DNA from: CAVPCZ01 sp963779225
Lineage (GTDB): Bacteria; Bacteroidota; Ignavibacteria; UBA10030; UBA6906
Assembly (NCBI GenBank): GCA_963779225.1
Contig: CAVZWW010000001.1
Location: 310,001-374,000 of the forward strand
Length of the DNA stretch: 64,000 nucleotides
Direction of reading: 5' to 3'
Part shown: piece by piece, positions 6,629-15,754 of the stretch
How positions within the stretch are numbered: the stretch's first letter is position 1
Layout of the letters: every line of letters starts with the position of its first letter
Position numbers and translations under genes: made by a program
Notes under the pieces: model-generated
Seen by the model: only the letters and a program-made list of their open reading frames with translations
Told to the model about the DNA's origin: nothing
The model's database searches: none

Positions 6629-7655
6629 TCATCCTCCCCCGAATTCCCGGACTGCCTCCAGCATCGCCGTGTAGTTCTCAAACAGCACATAGTCCGGTAT
6701 GCTGTTGCCCGAACCGGCGCAATAACCGCCGTTGTGCGCGGCAACAGCGATGTTCCGGCGCACCTGCTCGCGAACCTCCGCTCTCGTGCCCCGCGCGAGC
6801 ATGTCCACGTCCACATGACCGATCAAACATAACCGGTCCCCAAACCGCGTCTTGACTTCCTCCAAGCGCCATGGCCTTCGGCTCAATCGGGTGCAACGCA
6901 TCCACCCCGCAGGCTATGATCTCTTCCATCACGTCGTACAGAATCCCGTCGGAATGATAGATGAGCGGCTTTCCCGCCTCCCGGGCGATATCTCCCACCT
7001 GCTTCAGCCAGGGGAAGAAATACCGCCGCAACAGGGCGGGAGAAACCATTAGTCCGCTGGCGTACGCAATATCGTCGCTGTACCACAGCACGTCCACCAC
7101 CGGATGAGCTGCCATGCGACGGAACATCTCCACCACAATCTCTCCGACACGTGTGTTCAGTGCCTCCACAAGTTCCGGTTCTTCATAGACGGACATCGAA
7201 AACCCCTCAAATCCCATCATCTCCCAGGTCATCGTGAAGATGTCACCGTACTGGCCCACAACCCCCATGCCGGGCGGCAGGAGGGGACCGATACGGTCGA
7301 AACGGGAGTAATCGATGTCACCCATCTCCGGGAATACGTACCGTTCAACGTCTTCGCGGGTCCTGATGACGTCCGATGTTGCAGTGGCCCATTTCCGGAG
7401 AACGGTTCCGTCTTCACTGTATGCCGCCTGGAGGCCTGCCCCATTGCCGGCCGGGTTGAAGTCGACCTCCGGCTGCAGCTTCACATAGTCGTACCCCGCC
7501 AGGTGCCAGAACGCGACCTCGTCTGCCAGTGTGACAATGGGGCGTCCGAGAAATTGCTCCTTGATCTTCGGGTGTATTCCGAGCTCGACATTCGGAACAT
7601 ATCCCGCCTTCTGACGACGCAGGGTGGCAATAAGCTGTGTGATGTCAGGACGCAT
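6629..7655 (-). CDS. Uroporphyrinogen decarboxylase (URO-D) family protein, frame broken by one base
   Basis: The N-terminal 255 residues from ATG 7655 include LGRPIVTLADEVAFWHLAGYDYVKL, GQYGDIFTMTWEMMGF, WYSDDIAYASGLMVSP and KPLIYHSDGILYDVMEEII. This is the URO-D superfamily TIM barrel of the methyltransferase/corrinoid-linked type rather than heme HemE. After HPIEPKAM near 6866 the homology continues in the next frame (LEEVKTRFGDRLCLIGHVD to FENYTAMLEAVREFGGG). One extra base in GCCATGGCGCTTGG explains it; deleting one G gives PKAMALEEVK. The rejoined protein would be about 341 residues, normal for the family. Substrate is unknown, but the family often moves methyl groups or decarboxylates. 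Whether the shift is real or a sequencing error is discussed in the findings; I favour error. Confidence 0.8.
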
Positions 7656-7769
7656 GAGGATCGGGCTTCCAAAAGAAAGCAGATATGGTGTAGTGTGCGT
7701 GCGGTCACATCGAAGACCCGCGCGATTGACTATGTTATATCAGAACGCACAGACAAGCGGGGGAAGATC

Positions 7770-7916
7770 ATGAAGAGTATGTGGACCGTTGCAGCACTCC
7801 TTGCAGTAGCCGCCATTCCGCTGATCATCGCCGGTAAACCCGGCAAGAAGAAGAGTGCGGTGCCTGTTCTTCGCAGCCAGGATGACATCTTTGAGTGGGA
7901 GCTCACTGCCGACTAG
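7770..7916 (+). CDS. Small single-span membrane or exported protein
   Basis: A 48-residue protein starting MKSMWTVAALLAVAAIPLII then AGKPGKKKSAVPVLRSQDDIFEWELTAD. It has a Lys near the start, one hydrophobic segment (4-20), a basic patch and an acidic tail. GGGGGAAG lies just upstream of ATG 7770, giving a good ribosome site. I do not recognise a family. It is transcribed away from the URO-D-family gene and its last four bases overlap the end of the PBP1A gene on the other strand, so it may be expressed alone from the intergenic space at 7656-7769. Confidence 0.6.
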   Translation: MKSMWTVAALLAVAAIPLIIAGKPGKKKSAVPVLRSQDDIFEWELTAD

Positions 7917-10232
7917 AAACTTATCGTCCCCAGTCCCTCCTCGCCTTCCTGCCACTTTGAACTGGTGTGTTTGTCGCACCGGCCCGGCAAGGTCTTTTCG
8001 GTGAAGTACTCCGTCATGGTATGCGGGCAGTACTGTGTGGCAAGTTTCTTGGTATCCGTGCAAATCGTCTCCTGCAACACCGTCTCCGGCTTCTCGAAGT
8101 ACTCCAGCGGCATCCCGATATTCGGATCTTCATAGACGTACTTCATGAATCGTCCCCAGATGGGCGCCGCTGCCCGACCACCCTGGCCGTCCCATGTCTT
8201 GAACCGGACAATCTTGTTGTCAAATCCCACCCAGACGGCGCCACTCAGGTGCGGGGTGAATCCGACGAACCACGCGTCGGCAAACTCCGATGTTGTTCCT
8301 GTCTTTCCCGCGGCAGGCAGCTGGAAAATAGTCACGCACGTGGCTTCCTGTTCCGCCGTTCACCACACCTTCCAGCATCGATGTCATGATGAATGCCGTG
8401 GCTTCACTCAGGACCTCCCGCTGCAACGGGGTGTTATCCTCCAGGATATTGCCGTCTTTGTCCTCAATGCGCAGGATGGAGACCGGTTCCACGTAGACAC
8501 CATGGTTGGCAAACACGCCGAACGCGGCGGCCATTTCCAGGGGCGAAACATCCCCCGCGCCGAGTGCGAGAGAGGCATACGGGGGCAGCGGCGAAGAGAT
8601 CCCCATCCGTTTTGCGTATTCGATCACCCGGCTGATGGGTGCAATGGTCTCGATCGCGCGCACGGCCACAAGGTTGATGGACATCTTGATCGCTTCGCGG
8701 ATTGTGCTCTTCCCGCCGAAGCTCTTGTCGGAATTGGATGGGTGTCCATCGTTTCCCGTCTGGCATCATGAGTGTGACCGGCTGGTTCAGCAGTTCGAAC
8801 GAAGGTGCATATCCGTTATCGATGGCCACGGTATACACAAACGGCTTGAACGCCGATCCCACCTGCCGCCGGATCTGTGTGACGTGATTGATGCCGTATT
8901 TGAAGCTCTTGAAGTTCGCTCCGCCCACCAGGGACAGGATGTTGCCCGTGCGCGGCTCCAGAACGACAAAGCCGACTTCGATCTGCTGTGCCACCGCCAT
9001 CATCGAGTCGAGCCAGACACGGTCATTGCGAAAGGCGCTGGTAGATGCTGTCACGTTCACGCGCGGTCGGCGCTTTGCGGAATTCCGGTGACGTGCGGAT
9101 CGCCTGGTCGATCACAAAACTGAGCGCTTCCCGTTCGCTCGACCAGTTCCATTCCTTGTTGAACGCCTGCTGATACATGCGTCAGATGCTCTTCGACGGC
9201 CCTGTTGGCGTGCATCTGCATCCGGCTGTCGAGTGTCGTGTAGACGGAGATACCGTCCCGGTACAGATCGAAGCTGTATGTCTCGGCTTTTTCGGCGAGT
9301 TGTTGCCGGATATACTCCACAAAGTGCGGGGCGATGCCGGTCCGGGCGAACTCGTCCGCCACACGCGTCTGAATGGGTTCCCGTGCGGCCTCCTGGCGTT
9401 GTTCGGGAGAGATATACCCGTACTTCTCCATCTGCGAAAGCACGACATTGCGCCGCGAGAGTGCCCGCTCGGGGTGGTTTGCCGGATCATAGACCGCCGG
9501 GCCCTTGAGCAGGGCGACCAGCGTCGCAGACTCCGGCAGGGTCAATTCACCCGGGGTTTTGCCGAAGTACTGCTGTGCCGCGGAGGAGACACCGTACGAT
9601 CCCCGACCGAAATAGACGACATTGAAATAGAATTCGAGGATCTCATCTTTCGTGAAATTCCGTTCCAGCTGGATCGCCGTGATGAATTCCCGGAGTTTGC
9701 GGGTGACGGTGTCAATGATGTTCCGGTCGTCATGTCCCAGATAGAGATTGCGTGAGAGCTGCTGCGTAATCGTGCTTGCTCCCTCGGGTCTCCGGAAAAG
9801 GGAGAGGACGCTCTTGACCATCGCTTTCACGAAGCGGATGGCGTCCACACCCCAATGACTGTAGAAATCCTTGTCCTCGGTGGCGATCAGGGCGTGCTGC
9901 AACGTGAGGGGGATCTCGCGCAGACTCATCTGCGAACGGTTCTTTATGAAAAACTGGTCAAGCACCACCCCATCCGCGGAGAACACCCGCGTGGCCAGCT
10001 CAGGGCGGGGATTCTCGATCTTCTCGAGTGACGGGAGACCGGAATAGAGATAGATGGTATATCCGATCAGCAACGCAAGCAGGGGAATGCCTCCAAAGAC
10101 GGCGAACTTCCACCACCGTCTCACCGGGCCCGCTGTCTGGCCGTTCTGTTTGCCATGCCGGCGGAATGCAGGATCATTGAAATAGCGTTCCATGTCTTCG
10201 GACGAATAGTGTCCCGGGGTCTTTCGTGTCAT
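7913..10232 (-). CDS. Penicillin-binding protein 1A (bifunctional), four +1 frame breaks
   Basis: Class A PBP that polymerises and crosslinks peptidoglycan at the inner membrane. From ATG 10232: a cytoplasmic tail, one membrane segment (FGGIPLLALLIGYTIYLYSG), then the GT51 transglycosylase with EDKDFYSHWGVD (catalytic Glu), GASTITQQLSRNLY and the KDEILEFYFNVVYFG motif. The transpeptidase follows with GSAFKP (SxxK), MSIN (SxN) and GKTGTT (KTG), and it ends near residue 770, a normal length. The frame changes near 9182, 9030, 8748 and 8321, each needing removal of one base (for example TTT to TT at 9030, CCC to CC at 8748, TTTT to TTT at 8321). Its start overlaps the lpxH stop as ATGA. All catalytic motifs survive, so I read it as an intact gene with sequence errors. 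Confidence 0.85.
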
Positions 10233-10970
10233 TGTGCGGACTCCTGCTGTCCGGACCAGGTTTCGAGGTGCATCACCCCATCCGCCAGTCTGCCGTAGGT
10301 GTTGAACGTGATCCAGTCGCCGAGATTAATGTACACTCCGCGATCGATCTCGATTCTTTCGGGAAAGTGCCGATGACCCATGACGACGACATCGATGCCT
10401 TTCCGGATCTGGTGTTCGGCGAATGCCAGCATTCCTTTCTCTTCGCCAAAGTCTTTCTGCGCGGTGTATGCCCTGCTGGTTCTGGAAGATCCGCGTGCCA
10501 GGCGGATGCCCAGGTCGGGATGCAGCAGCCGGTACAGCCGGATCGCCAGACGGTTACGGAGCACCGGCTTGATCATACGATATCCGAGATCGTTGTGTGC
10601 GAGCCCGTCACCGTGATGCACAAATATGCGTTTGTCCCCCACCTGCGCTTCAAACGGTTCGGTATGTAACTGAACGCCGATTTCCTCGTGCAAGTACCCT
10701 CCCATCCAGAAATCGTGGTTCCCGGCGAGATAGTGGACGGGTATTCCGCGATCGGTGAAATTCTGCAGGGCGGTCAAAGTACGGTGGAACCCCTTCGGGA
10801 TCACTGTAGCATACTCAAACCAGAAGTCAAAGAGATCGCCCAGGATGAACAATTGATCGGTGTCGCGGCAGGATAGCGCGGAGGAAAGCCAGCAGGCGGT
10901 CCTCCTTTCCACGTTCTTCCTGACGGGAGCCGAGCCCGAGATGGACATCGGAAATGAAATAGATTGCCAT
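10229..10970 (-). CDS. lpxH: UDP-2,3-diacylglucosamine diphosphatase (LpxH-like), one frame break
   Basis: Calcineurin-like metallophosphatase that cleaves UDP-2,3-diacylglucosamine to lipid X in lipid A synthesis, at the inner face of the membrane. Metal-binding motifs appear in order: SDVHLG just after the start, GDLFDFW, GNHDFW, HHGDGL and MGHRHFPE. The first 35 residues (MAIYFISDVHLG from ATG 10970) lie in a different frame from the rest; removing one C from CC in CTGCCGCG near 10866 rejoins them as AILRDTDQLFILGD. The rejoined length of about 246 residues is right for the Bacteroidota branch. It overlaps the PBP1A start by ATGA. LpxA, LpxC and LpxD are coded elsewhere in the window, so the function fits; a related YbbF-like phosphatase is the alternative. 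Confidence 0.82.
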
Positions 10971-11024
10971 TCAACAATTTATGAAAAGACAGGGGGAAAA
11001 TAAAGAGGTGATGCGTAATAGGGA

Positions 11025-12290
11025 TCAGGCAAGGGAGGCCGCCGGTTCCTGCACCTTCTGCAGGAGGATCAAACCGGCCACAAAAAAGACCCCGATGGCC
11101 ATTGCGGCGACACGCTCACCGGTCAGGTCGGCGATGAGGCCATAGAGAATCGGCCCGATAACAGCCGACGCTTTGCCGCAGAGACCGTCATAAAACCCGA
11201 AGAATTCCGCTTCCCGGCTTTTGGGAGTGAGAAGAGCCATCAGGCTCCGGCTCGCGGATTGGGAAGACCCCATAGCCACGCCTGCTCCCATGGCGATGAC
11301 AAAGAACACCGGGACGGACCGGACGAAAAACGACGCCAGGGTGATGATTATCCAGAGTACAAGGGTTATCGTGATCGTCTTTTTGGGGCCGATTTTGTCG
11401 GTGACCATGCCGAAAAAGAGCGAACCGACAATTGCGCTTGTCTGCACCACTGCAAAGAAGACGATGATTTCGGTATCCGTCATCTGCAGCACCTGCTGGG
11501 CAAACACGGCAGCGAAGGCGATGACGGTCAGGATGCCGTCATTGTAGATGAAGAAAGCAACCAGAAAACGTGCCAGGGATGGATGTTTCCTCTCCACAAA
11601 AATCGCCCGGAAGGTTGACGCTGCCTGCTGCATACCGGCACGGACCAGTGAAGGGGGCCGATTGCGGGCATGAGGCGGTTCGGGGACGACGATGAACAGA
11701 GGGAGGGAAAACACCAGGAAGAACACCGCGGCAACAACGAATGAAAGCCTCACAAAGAAATCATACTCCGGATGGTCCGCAGCCGGGAGCAGCCAGCTCA
11801 CGATCACGAGGATCACCAGAGCGCCGAGATACCCCATGGCAAAGCCATAACCGGAGACGCGGCCGTAGCTCCGCCGGCTGGTCAGGCCTGGCAGGAAAGC
11901 GTCATAGAACACGATGCCGCCTTCGAAGCCGATATTGGCAATCACAAACAGCAACATGCCTGCAATGATCATTCCGTCGTGCACGAAGAACATGAGCGCG
12001 GTGCAGAGGACCGTGGCGAGCGTGAAGAAGAAAAGAAAGCGTTTGCGGTTCCGGGAGAAGTCCGCCGTCGCTCCCAGCGGTGGGGCAAGAGCGGCGGCGC
12101 ACAGCATAGAGAGGCTGACGGCAAGTCCCCAGAGCCATCGTTGCCCGCCTGCGACATGGTTGATGAAATAGCGGGAGTAGATGACCGTAACGATGATCAC
12201 CGAAAACGCGGTGTTGCCGAAATCAAAAAGGGTCCAGGCAAAAATCTGTCCGCGAGTGGCGGAATCCTCGGGGGGAAGGGAAGGTGGCAC
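11025..12290 (-). CDS. MFS transporter, UMF1/Atg22-like family
   Basis: A polytopic membrane protein of about 421 residues with around twelve hydrophobic segments. Near the N-terminus is WTLFDFGNTAFSVII, the signature of the UMF1 (Atg22-like) branch of the major facilitator superfamily, and the loop FGMVTDKIGPKKTI is the usual MFS cytoplasmic loop motif. The GFYDGLCGKASAVIGP stretch before the last helices is also typical of this family. GTG 12290 is chosen because longer starts overlap the nusB coding region; this leaves 4 bases after the nusB stop. In yeast the family exports amino acids from the vacuole; the bacterial substrate is not known. It lies in a run of minus-strand genes that continues to lpxH and PBP1A. 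Confidence 0.82.
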   Translation of the reverse strand: MPPSLPPEDSATRGQIFAWTLFDFGNTAFSVIIVTVIYSRYFINHVAGGQRWLWGLAVSLSMLCAAALAPPLGATADFSRNRKRFLFFFTLATVLCTALMFFVHDGMIIAGMLLFVIANIGFEGGIVFYDAFLPGLTSRRSYGRVSGYGFAMGYLGALVILVIVSWLLPAADHPEYDFFVRLSFVVAAVFFLVFSLPLFIVVPEPPHARNRPPSLVRAGMQQAASTFRAIFVERKHPSLARFLVAFFIYNDGILTVIAFAAVFAQQVLQMTDTEIIVFFAVVQTSAIVGSLFFGMVTDKIGPKKTITITLVLWIIITLASFFVRSVPVFFVIAMGAGVAMGSSQSASRSLMALLTPKSREAEFFGFYDGLCGKASAVIGPILYGLIADLTGERVAAMAIGVFFVAGLILLQKVQEPAASLA

Positions 12291-12294
12291 GCGG

Positions 12295-12795
12295 TCAGAC
12301 CCGCCCTTTGTTGAGGCGTTGTGCGGGATCCCCGTCGAACAGGCCGCGGCCGGTCTTGGCGACGCCCCCTTCACCGAGGGATTCAGCGCCGAAGGCTTTG
12401 ATATCGTTCAACACGGCATCAAGAACGCCGTTCACAAACTGACCGCTGCGCTCCGTGCTGAAGAGTTTTGCGAGCTCTATTGCTTCATTCATGGTGACTT
12501 TGGGGGGGATCTCTCGGAAGTACAGCAATTCACAGATGCCCATGCGGAGAATCAGGCGGTCGAGAATGGCGATGCGCTTGAAATCCCAGTTTGCCACCCG
12601 CGCTTTGATGATCTTGTCGATGTCGGTGCTGTGTTTCACCGTTTCAATCACCAGTCGCCGCGCGAACTCGTGGGCGGGCTTGTTATGCTCAAGTCCGACG
12701 AGGATGCAGGTGATAACGTGATCCAGCGGGTCGCCCGAGATTTCGTGCGCGTACAGGGCCTGTACCACTTTCTCCCTGATGATCCTGCGTCTCAC
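12295..12795 (-). CDS. nusB: Transcription antitermination protein NusB
   Basis: NusB binds boxA RNA with NusE (S10) to build the rRNA antitermination complex in the cytoplasm. The 166-residue protein has RRIIREKVVQALYAHEISG at the start, the DIDKIIKARVANWDFKRIAILDRLILRMGICELLY core and the TMNEAIELAKLFSTERSGQFVNGVLDAV C-terminal signature. GTG 12795 begins the conserved helix. Target boxA-like sites are visible before 16S and 23S at 39111 and 41132. It lies between the ABC ATPase gene and the MFS gene in the same direction. Confidence 0.95.
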   Translation of the reverse strand: MRRRIIREKVVQALYAHEISGDPLDHVITCILVGLEHNKPAHEFARRLVIETVKHSTDIDKIIKARVANWDFKRIAILDRLILRMGICELLYFREIPPKVTMNEAIELAKLFSTERSGQFVNGVLDAVLNDIKAFGAESLGEGGVAKTGRGLFDGDPAQRLNKGRV

Positions 12796-12820
12796 AGTGC
12801 GGGGGTCCTTTCCTGGGGCA

Positions 12821-13601
12821 TCAGCGGAGCATCGTTACACGGGGTGTGCCGAGCGCCGGGTGGTTGTCCACCATGACATCGGTGCGGAACACCTCCCGTA
12901 TACGGTCGGTGGTGAGTACATCCGCGGGGGTGCCGAGTGCAACAAGGCCGCCACACAGCAGCATTGCCATACGATCGCTGTGGAGGGCGGAAAGATTCAG
13001 ATCATGTGAAACGGAGACAACAGTGACGCCCGTTTCCGATATGAGCAAGCGCAGCAGGCGGAAGATATCAACCTGATGGGCGATATCCAGGTGTGCGGTT
13101 GGTTCATCAAGCAACAGTACGCGCGGTTCCTGTGCAAGAGCCCGGGCGATGAACGCACGCTGGCGTTCGCCCCCCGAGAGGTTGGTAATCGGATGTGTGG
13201 CGAGGTGAACGGTGTCGGTCAGTTCCATCATTCGCTGTGCCACCGCGCGGTCATGGCTGTTCTCGAACAACCGGCCGTACATGTGCGGTGCACGCCCCAT
13301 GAGGACGATATCCTCCACCGAAAACGAAAACTGCATCTCGCGGTCCTGCGGCACATAGGCAATCCGTCGCGCGAGTTCGGGCCGTGCATAGGCGGTAAGC
13401 GCTCGCCCGTCCAGAAGGATGCAACCGCTGGATGGGAGAAGGATACGGTCGAGAAGTCTTGAGAAGTGTCGATTTGCCGGACCCGTTTGGGCCGACAAGG
13501 GTGAGGAACTCTCCGGGGTTCACCGAAAAGGAGACGTTTCGTAACGTCGGCACACCGGTAATATAGCTGAAAGAGACGTTATCGACGGTGAGAACGGGCA
13601 T
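12821..13601 (-). CDS. ABC transporter ATP-binding protein (FecE/BtuD type), one frame break
   Basis: ATPase for the FecCD-type permease next door, in the iron-siderophore/heme/cobalamin uptake family. From ATG 13601: VDNVSFSYITG, Walker A GPNGSGKST, Q-loop YVPQDREMQFSFSVEDIV, signature LSGGERQRAFIARALAQ, Walker B VLLLDEPTAHLD, and switch His in VSVSHDLNLSAL. Walker A is in a different frame from the rest. Removing one A of CAAG near 13456 gives STLLRLLDRIL, exactly the family consensus. The rejoined protein is about 259 residues. No substrate-binding protein is nearby, so the ligand (Fe-siderophore, heme or B12) cannot be decided. Confidence 0.85.
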
Positions 13602-13694
13602 ATTTTCGTAGAACGGGCGAGTCGGTTGTCTGGTGCGTTGTGATGCAATAAGTTACACAAAACCCCGGTGAAGGGCAAGGCGAACCCGGGGCAA

Positions 13695-14714
13695 CTATTT
13701 CCTGCGAAGCAGATAGACGAACACCGGCGCGCCCAGGGCGGCAGTAACGGCGCCGACCGGGATTTCAGCGGGCGCGATGATGGTGCGGGCAAGAGTGTCG
13801 GCGAGGACAAGAAACGTTGCGCCCATCAGAAAAGATGACGGCATCAAGAGCCGGTGGTCCGGTCCGAACAGTATTCTGCAGATATGCGGAATCAACAATC
13901 CCACAAATCCCACCACCCCGCTGACGGAGACTACCGCTCCGGTAATCACCGACGCGAGCAGATAGGACCAGCGGCGGAGCACGCGGACATCCACGCCCAG
14001 CTGTGCCGCTGCATCGTCCCCCGTTGCGATCAGGTTATACCGTTTCGCCAGAAAGAATGCGGGGAGACATGCCGCCAGCGTTAACGGCCCCGCCACCGCA
14101 AGGGTCTCGAAACGCGCTCCACTCAAATTGCCCATCAGCCAGAGGAAAACGTTGCGGAGTTCTTCATGGAAGAAAGAAACCGTCAACAGCACTGCTGCAT
14201 TAAAGAACGCGCCCACCATGACCCCTGCAAGCAGGAGCATGTACGGGTCGAGTTGTCCGTGCCTCCGCGCAATTCCGTACACCAGGAACATGACAAGGGC
14301 GGAACCGGCGAACGAGGCGACCGGGGCCGTGAATGTGCTGATGCCCGCGGAGAGGCCCAGTGCAAGAATCGTCCCCATTGTTCCGCCGCTGGAGATGCCC
14401 AGGATGTACGGTTCAGCCAGGGGATTCCGCAGGAGCGCCTGCAGCATCGCGCCCGCCACGGAGAGTCCGCCTCCTACAATGATGGCGAGCAGTACACGCG
14501 GCAGCCGGATGTCGAGGATAATGAGCCGGTCGGTTGCCTCCGGCGAACCGAGTCCGGTTGTGGCCGCAAGCACACGGTCAAAGGTGATCGCCACGCTGCC
14601 CACCGAAAGGGCAAAGACACTCACCAGGAGAAGGAAGAGGGTGAGGAAGACCAGAACCACCGTCAGCCTTCTGGCAGTCAGAGGGCGGTGATCCCTGCCG
14701 AGGAACCGGCTCAT
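13695..14714 (-). CDS. FecCD-family ABC transporter permease
   Basis: A 339-residue inner membrane protein with about ten hydrophobic segments. Family motifs are RLPRVLLAIIVGGGLSVAGAMLQALLRNPLAEPYILGISSGG (residues about 70-110) and the C-terminal VVGFVGLLIPHICR, which contains the coupling-helix region that contacts the ATPase. This is the BtuC/FecD/HmuU class for cobalamin, heme or ferric siderophores. The gene begins inside the end of obg (ATGA overlap at 14711-14714), and the ATPase gene lies 94 bases downstream. The unusual coupling to obg suggests co-transcription with housekeeping genes rather than strict iron control, and I see no clear Fur box. Confidence 0.92.
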   Translation of the reverse strand: MSRFLGRDHRPLTARRLTVVLVFLTLFLLLVSVFALSVGSVAITFDRVLAATTGLGSPEATDRLIILDIRLPRVLLAIIVGGGLSVAGAMLQALLRNPLAEPYILGISSGGTMGTILALGLSAGISTFTAPVASFAGSALVMFLVYGIARRHGQLDPYMLLLAGVMVGAFFNAAVLLTVSFFHEELRNVFLWLMGNLSGARFETLAVAGPLTLAACLPAFFLAKRYNLIATGDDAAAQLGVDVRVLRRWSYLLASVITGAVVSVSGVVGFVGLLIPHICRILFGPDHRLLMPSSFLMGATFLVLADTLARTIIAPAEIPVGAVTAALGAPVFVYLLRRK

Positions 14715-15754
14715 ATCTTCTTCCCCGTGTTGCGCACCGGAGCCTCGCGCGGGTGGCGTTTCGGGCGGTTAGCCTTTGCGAGTCCTTTGCCCATCGCCTG
14801 CACAAGGTCCGGAATGCCGGTTCCCGCCACCGCAGACACGTAGTGCACCGGCAGTCGCCCGAATTTCAGTTTGCGGATTGTGGCCAGTTCCGCCGGTGAC
14901 AGGATATCGATTTTGGAAATAACGATGAGCGAAGTCTTTTTCGGGAGCGCTTTGTCATAGGATTGCAGTTCATGGGTGAGGACGGCCAGATCCTGTTTGA
15001 GCGTTCCGCGTGTAGCTTCAAGGAGGAAGACAAGCACTTTTGTCCGTTCGATATGCCGGAGGAATTGCAGGCCGAGCCCCTTGCCCAGATGCGCACCTTC
15101 AATAAGCCCTGGTATGTCGGCCACGACGAAGCTCCTGCCTTCATCCACGCGCACGATGCCGAGATTCGGGATAAGTGTGGTGAACGGGTAGTCGGCGATT
15201 TTCGGGCGGGCGGCGGAAATCACGGAGATCAAGGTGGACTTCCCGGCGTTGGGCAAGCCCACGAGCCCCACATCAGCAAGGAGCTTCAGTTCGAGTTCGA
15301 TATCGCGTTCTTCCCCGGGTTCTCCGGGTTCGAACCGCCGCGGTGCCTGATCCGTGGAGGTGGCGAACTCGGAGTTTCCCCGCCCGCCCCGCCCGCCCTG
15401 AACGATGACGCACTCCTGCCCGTGCGTGACGAGGTCGGCGACCAGTGCTCCCGTGGTCACGTCGCGGATGATCGTGCCTTCCGGTATTTCCACGATGACA
15501 TCATCGCCGCTCCGTCCTGTTCGTCGTGAGCCGGCGCCATTGTCCCCACGCTGTGCCTGGTAGGATCGCTTGTATTGGAAGTCGAGCAGCGTGGCCAGAT
15601 GCCGGTTCGCCCGCAGGACCACACTCCCGCCCCTACCGCCATTGCCTCCGTCGGGTCCCCCTTTAGGCACATACTTCTCCCGCCGGAAACTGACGACGCC
15701 GTTTCCACCTCCGCCGGCTTTTACATGAATCTGTGCAATGTCAACGAACTTCAT
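14711..15754 (-). CDS. obg: GTPase Obg/CgtA
   Basis: Essential ribosome-associated GTPase of 347 residues, working in 50S assembly and stringent control. The N-terminal glycine-rich Obg fold reads VKAGGGGNGVVSFRREKYVPKG then GGPDGGNGGRGG; the G domain has GLPNAGKST (G1), DIPGLIEGAHLGKGLG (G3) and ISKIDI in the NKxD position (G4), with SAVAGTGI as G5. The C-terminal OCT domain of some species is absent; a short basic tail ends the protein. ATG 15754 shares its base with the end of the upstream hypothetical gene, so coupling is tight, and its own end overlaps the permease. Confidence 0.96.
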   Translation of the reverse strand: MKFVDIAQIHVKAGGGGNGVVSFRREKYVPKGGPDGGNGGRGGSVVLRANRHLATLLDFQYKRSYQAQRGDNGAGSRRTGRSGDDVIVEIPEGTIIRDVTTGALVADLVTHGQECVIVQGGRGGRGNSEFATSTDQAPRRFEPGEPGEERDIELELKLLADVGLVGLPNAGKSTLISVISAARPKIADYPFTTLIPNLGIVRVDEGRSFVVADIPGLIEGAHLGKGLGLQFLRHIERTKVLVFLLEATRGTLKQDLAVLTHELQSYDKALPKKTSLIVISKIDILSPAELATIRKLKFGRLPVHYVSAVAGTGIPDLVQAMGKGLAKANRPKRHPREAPVRNTGKKI

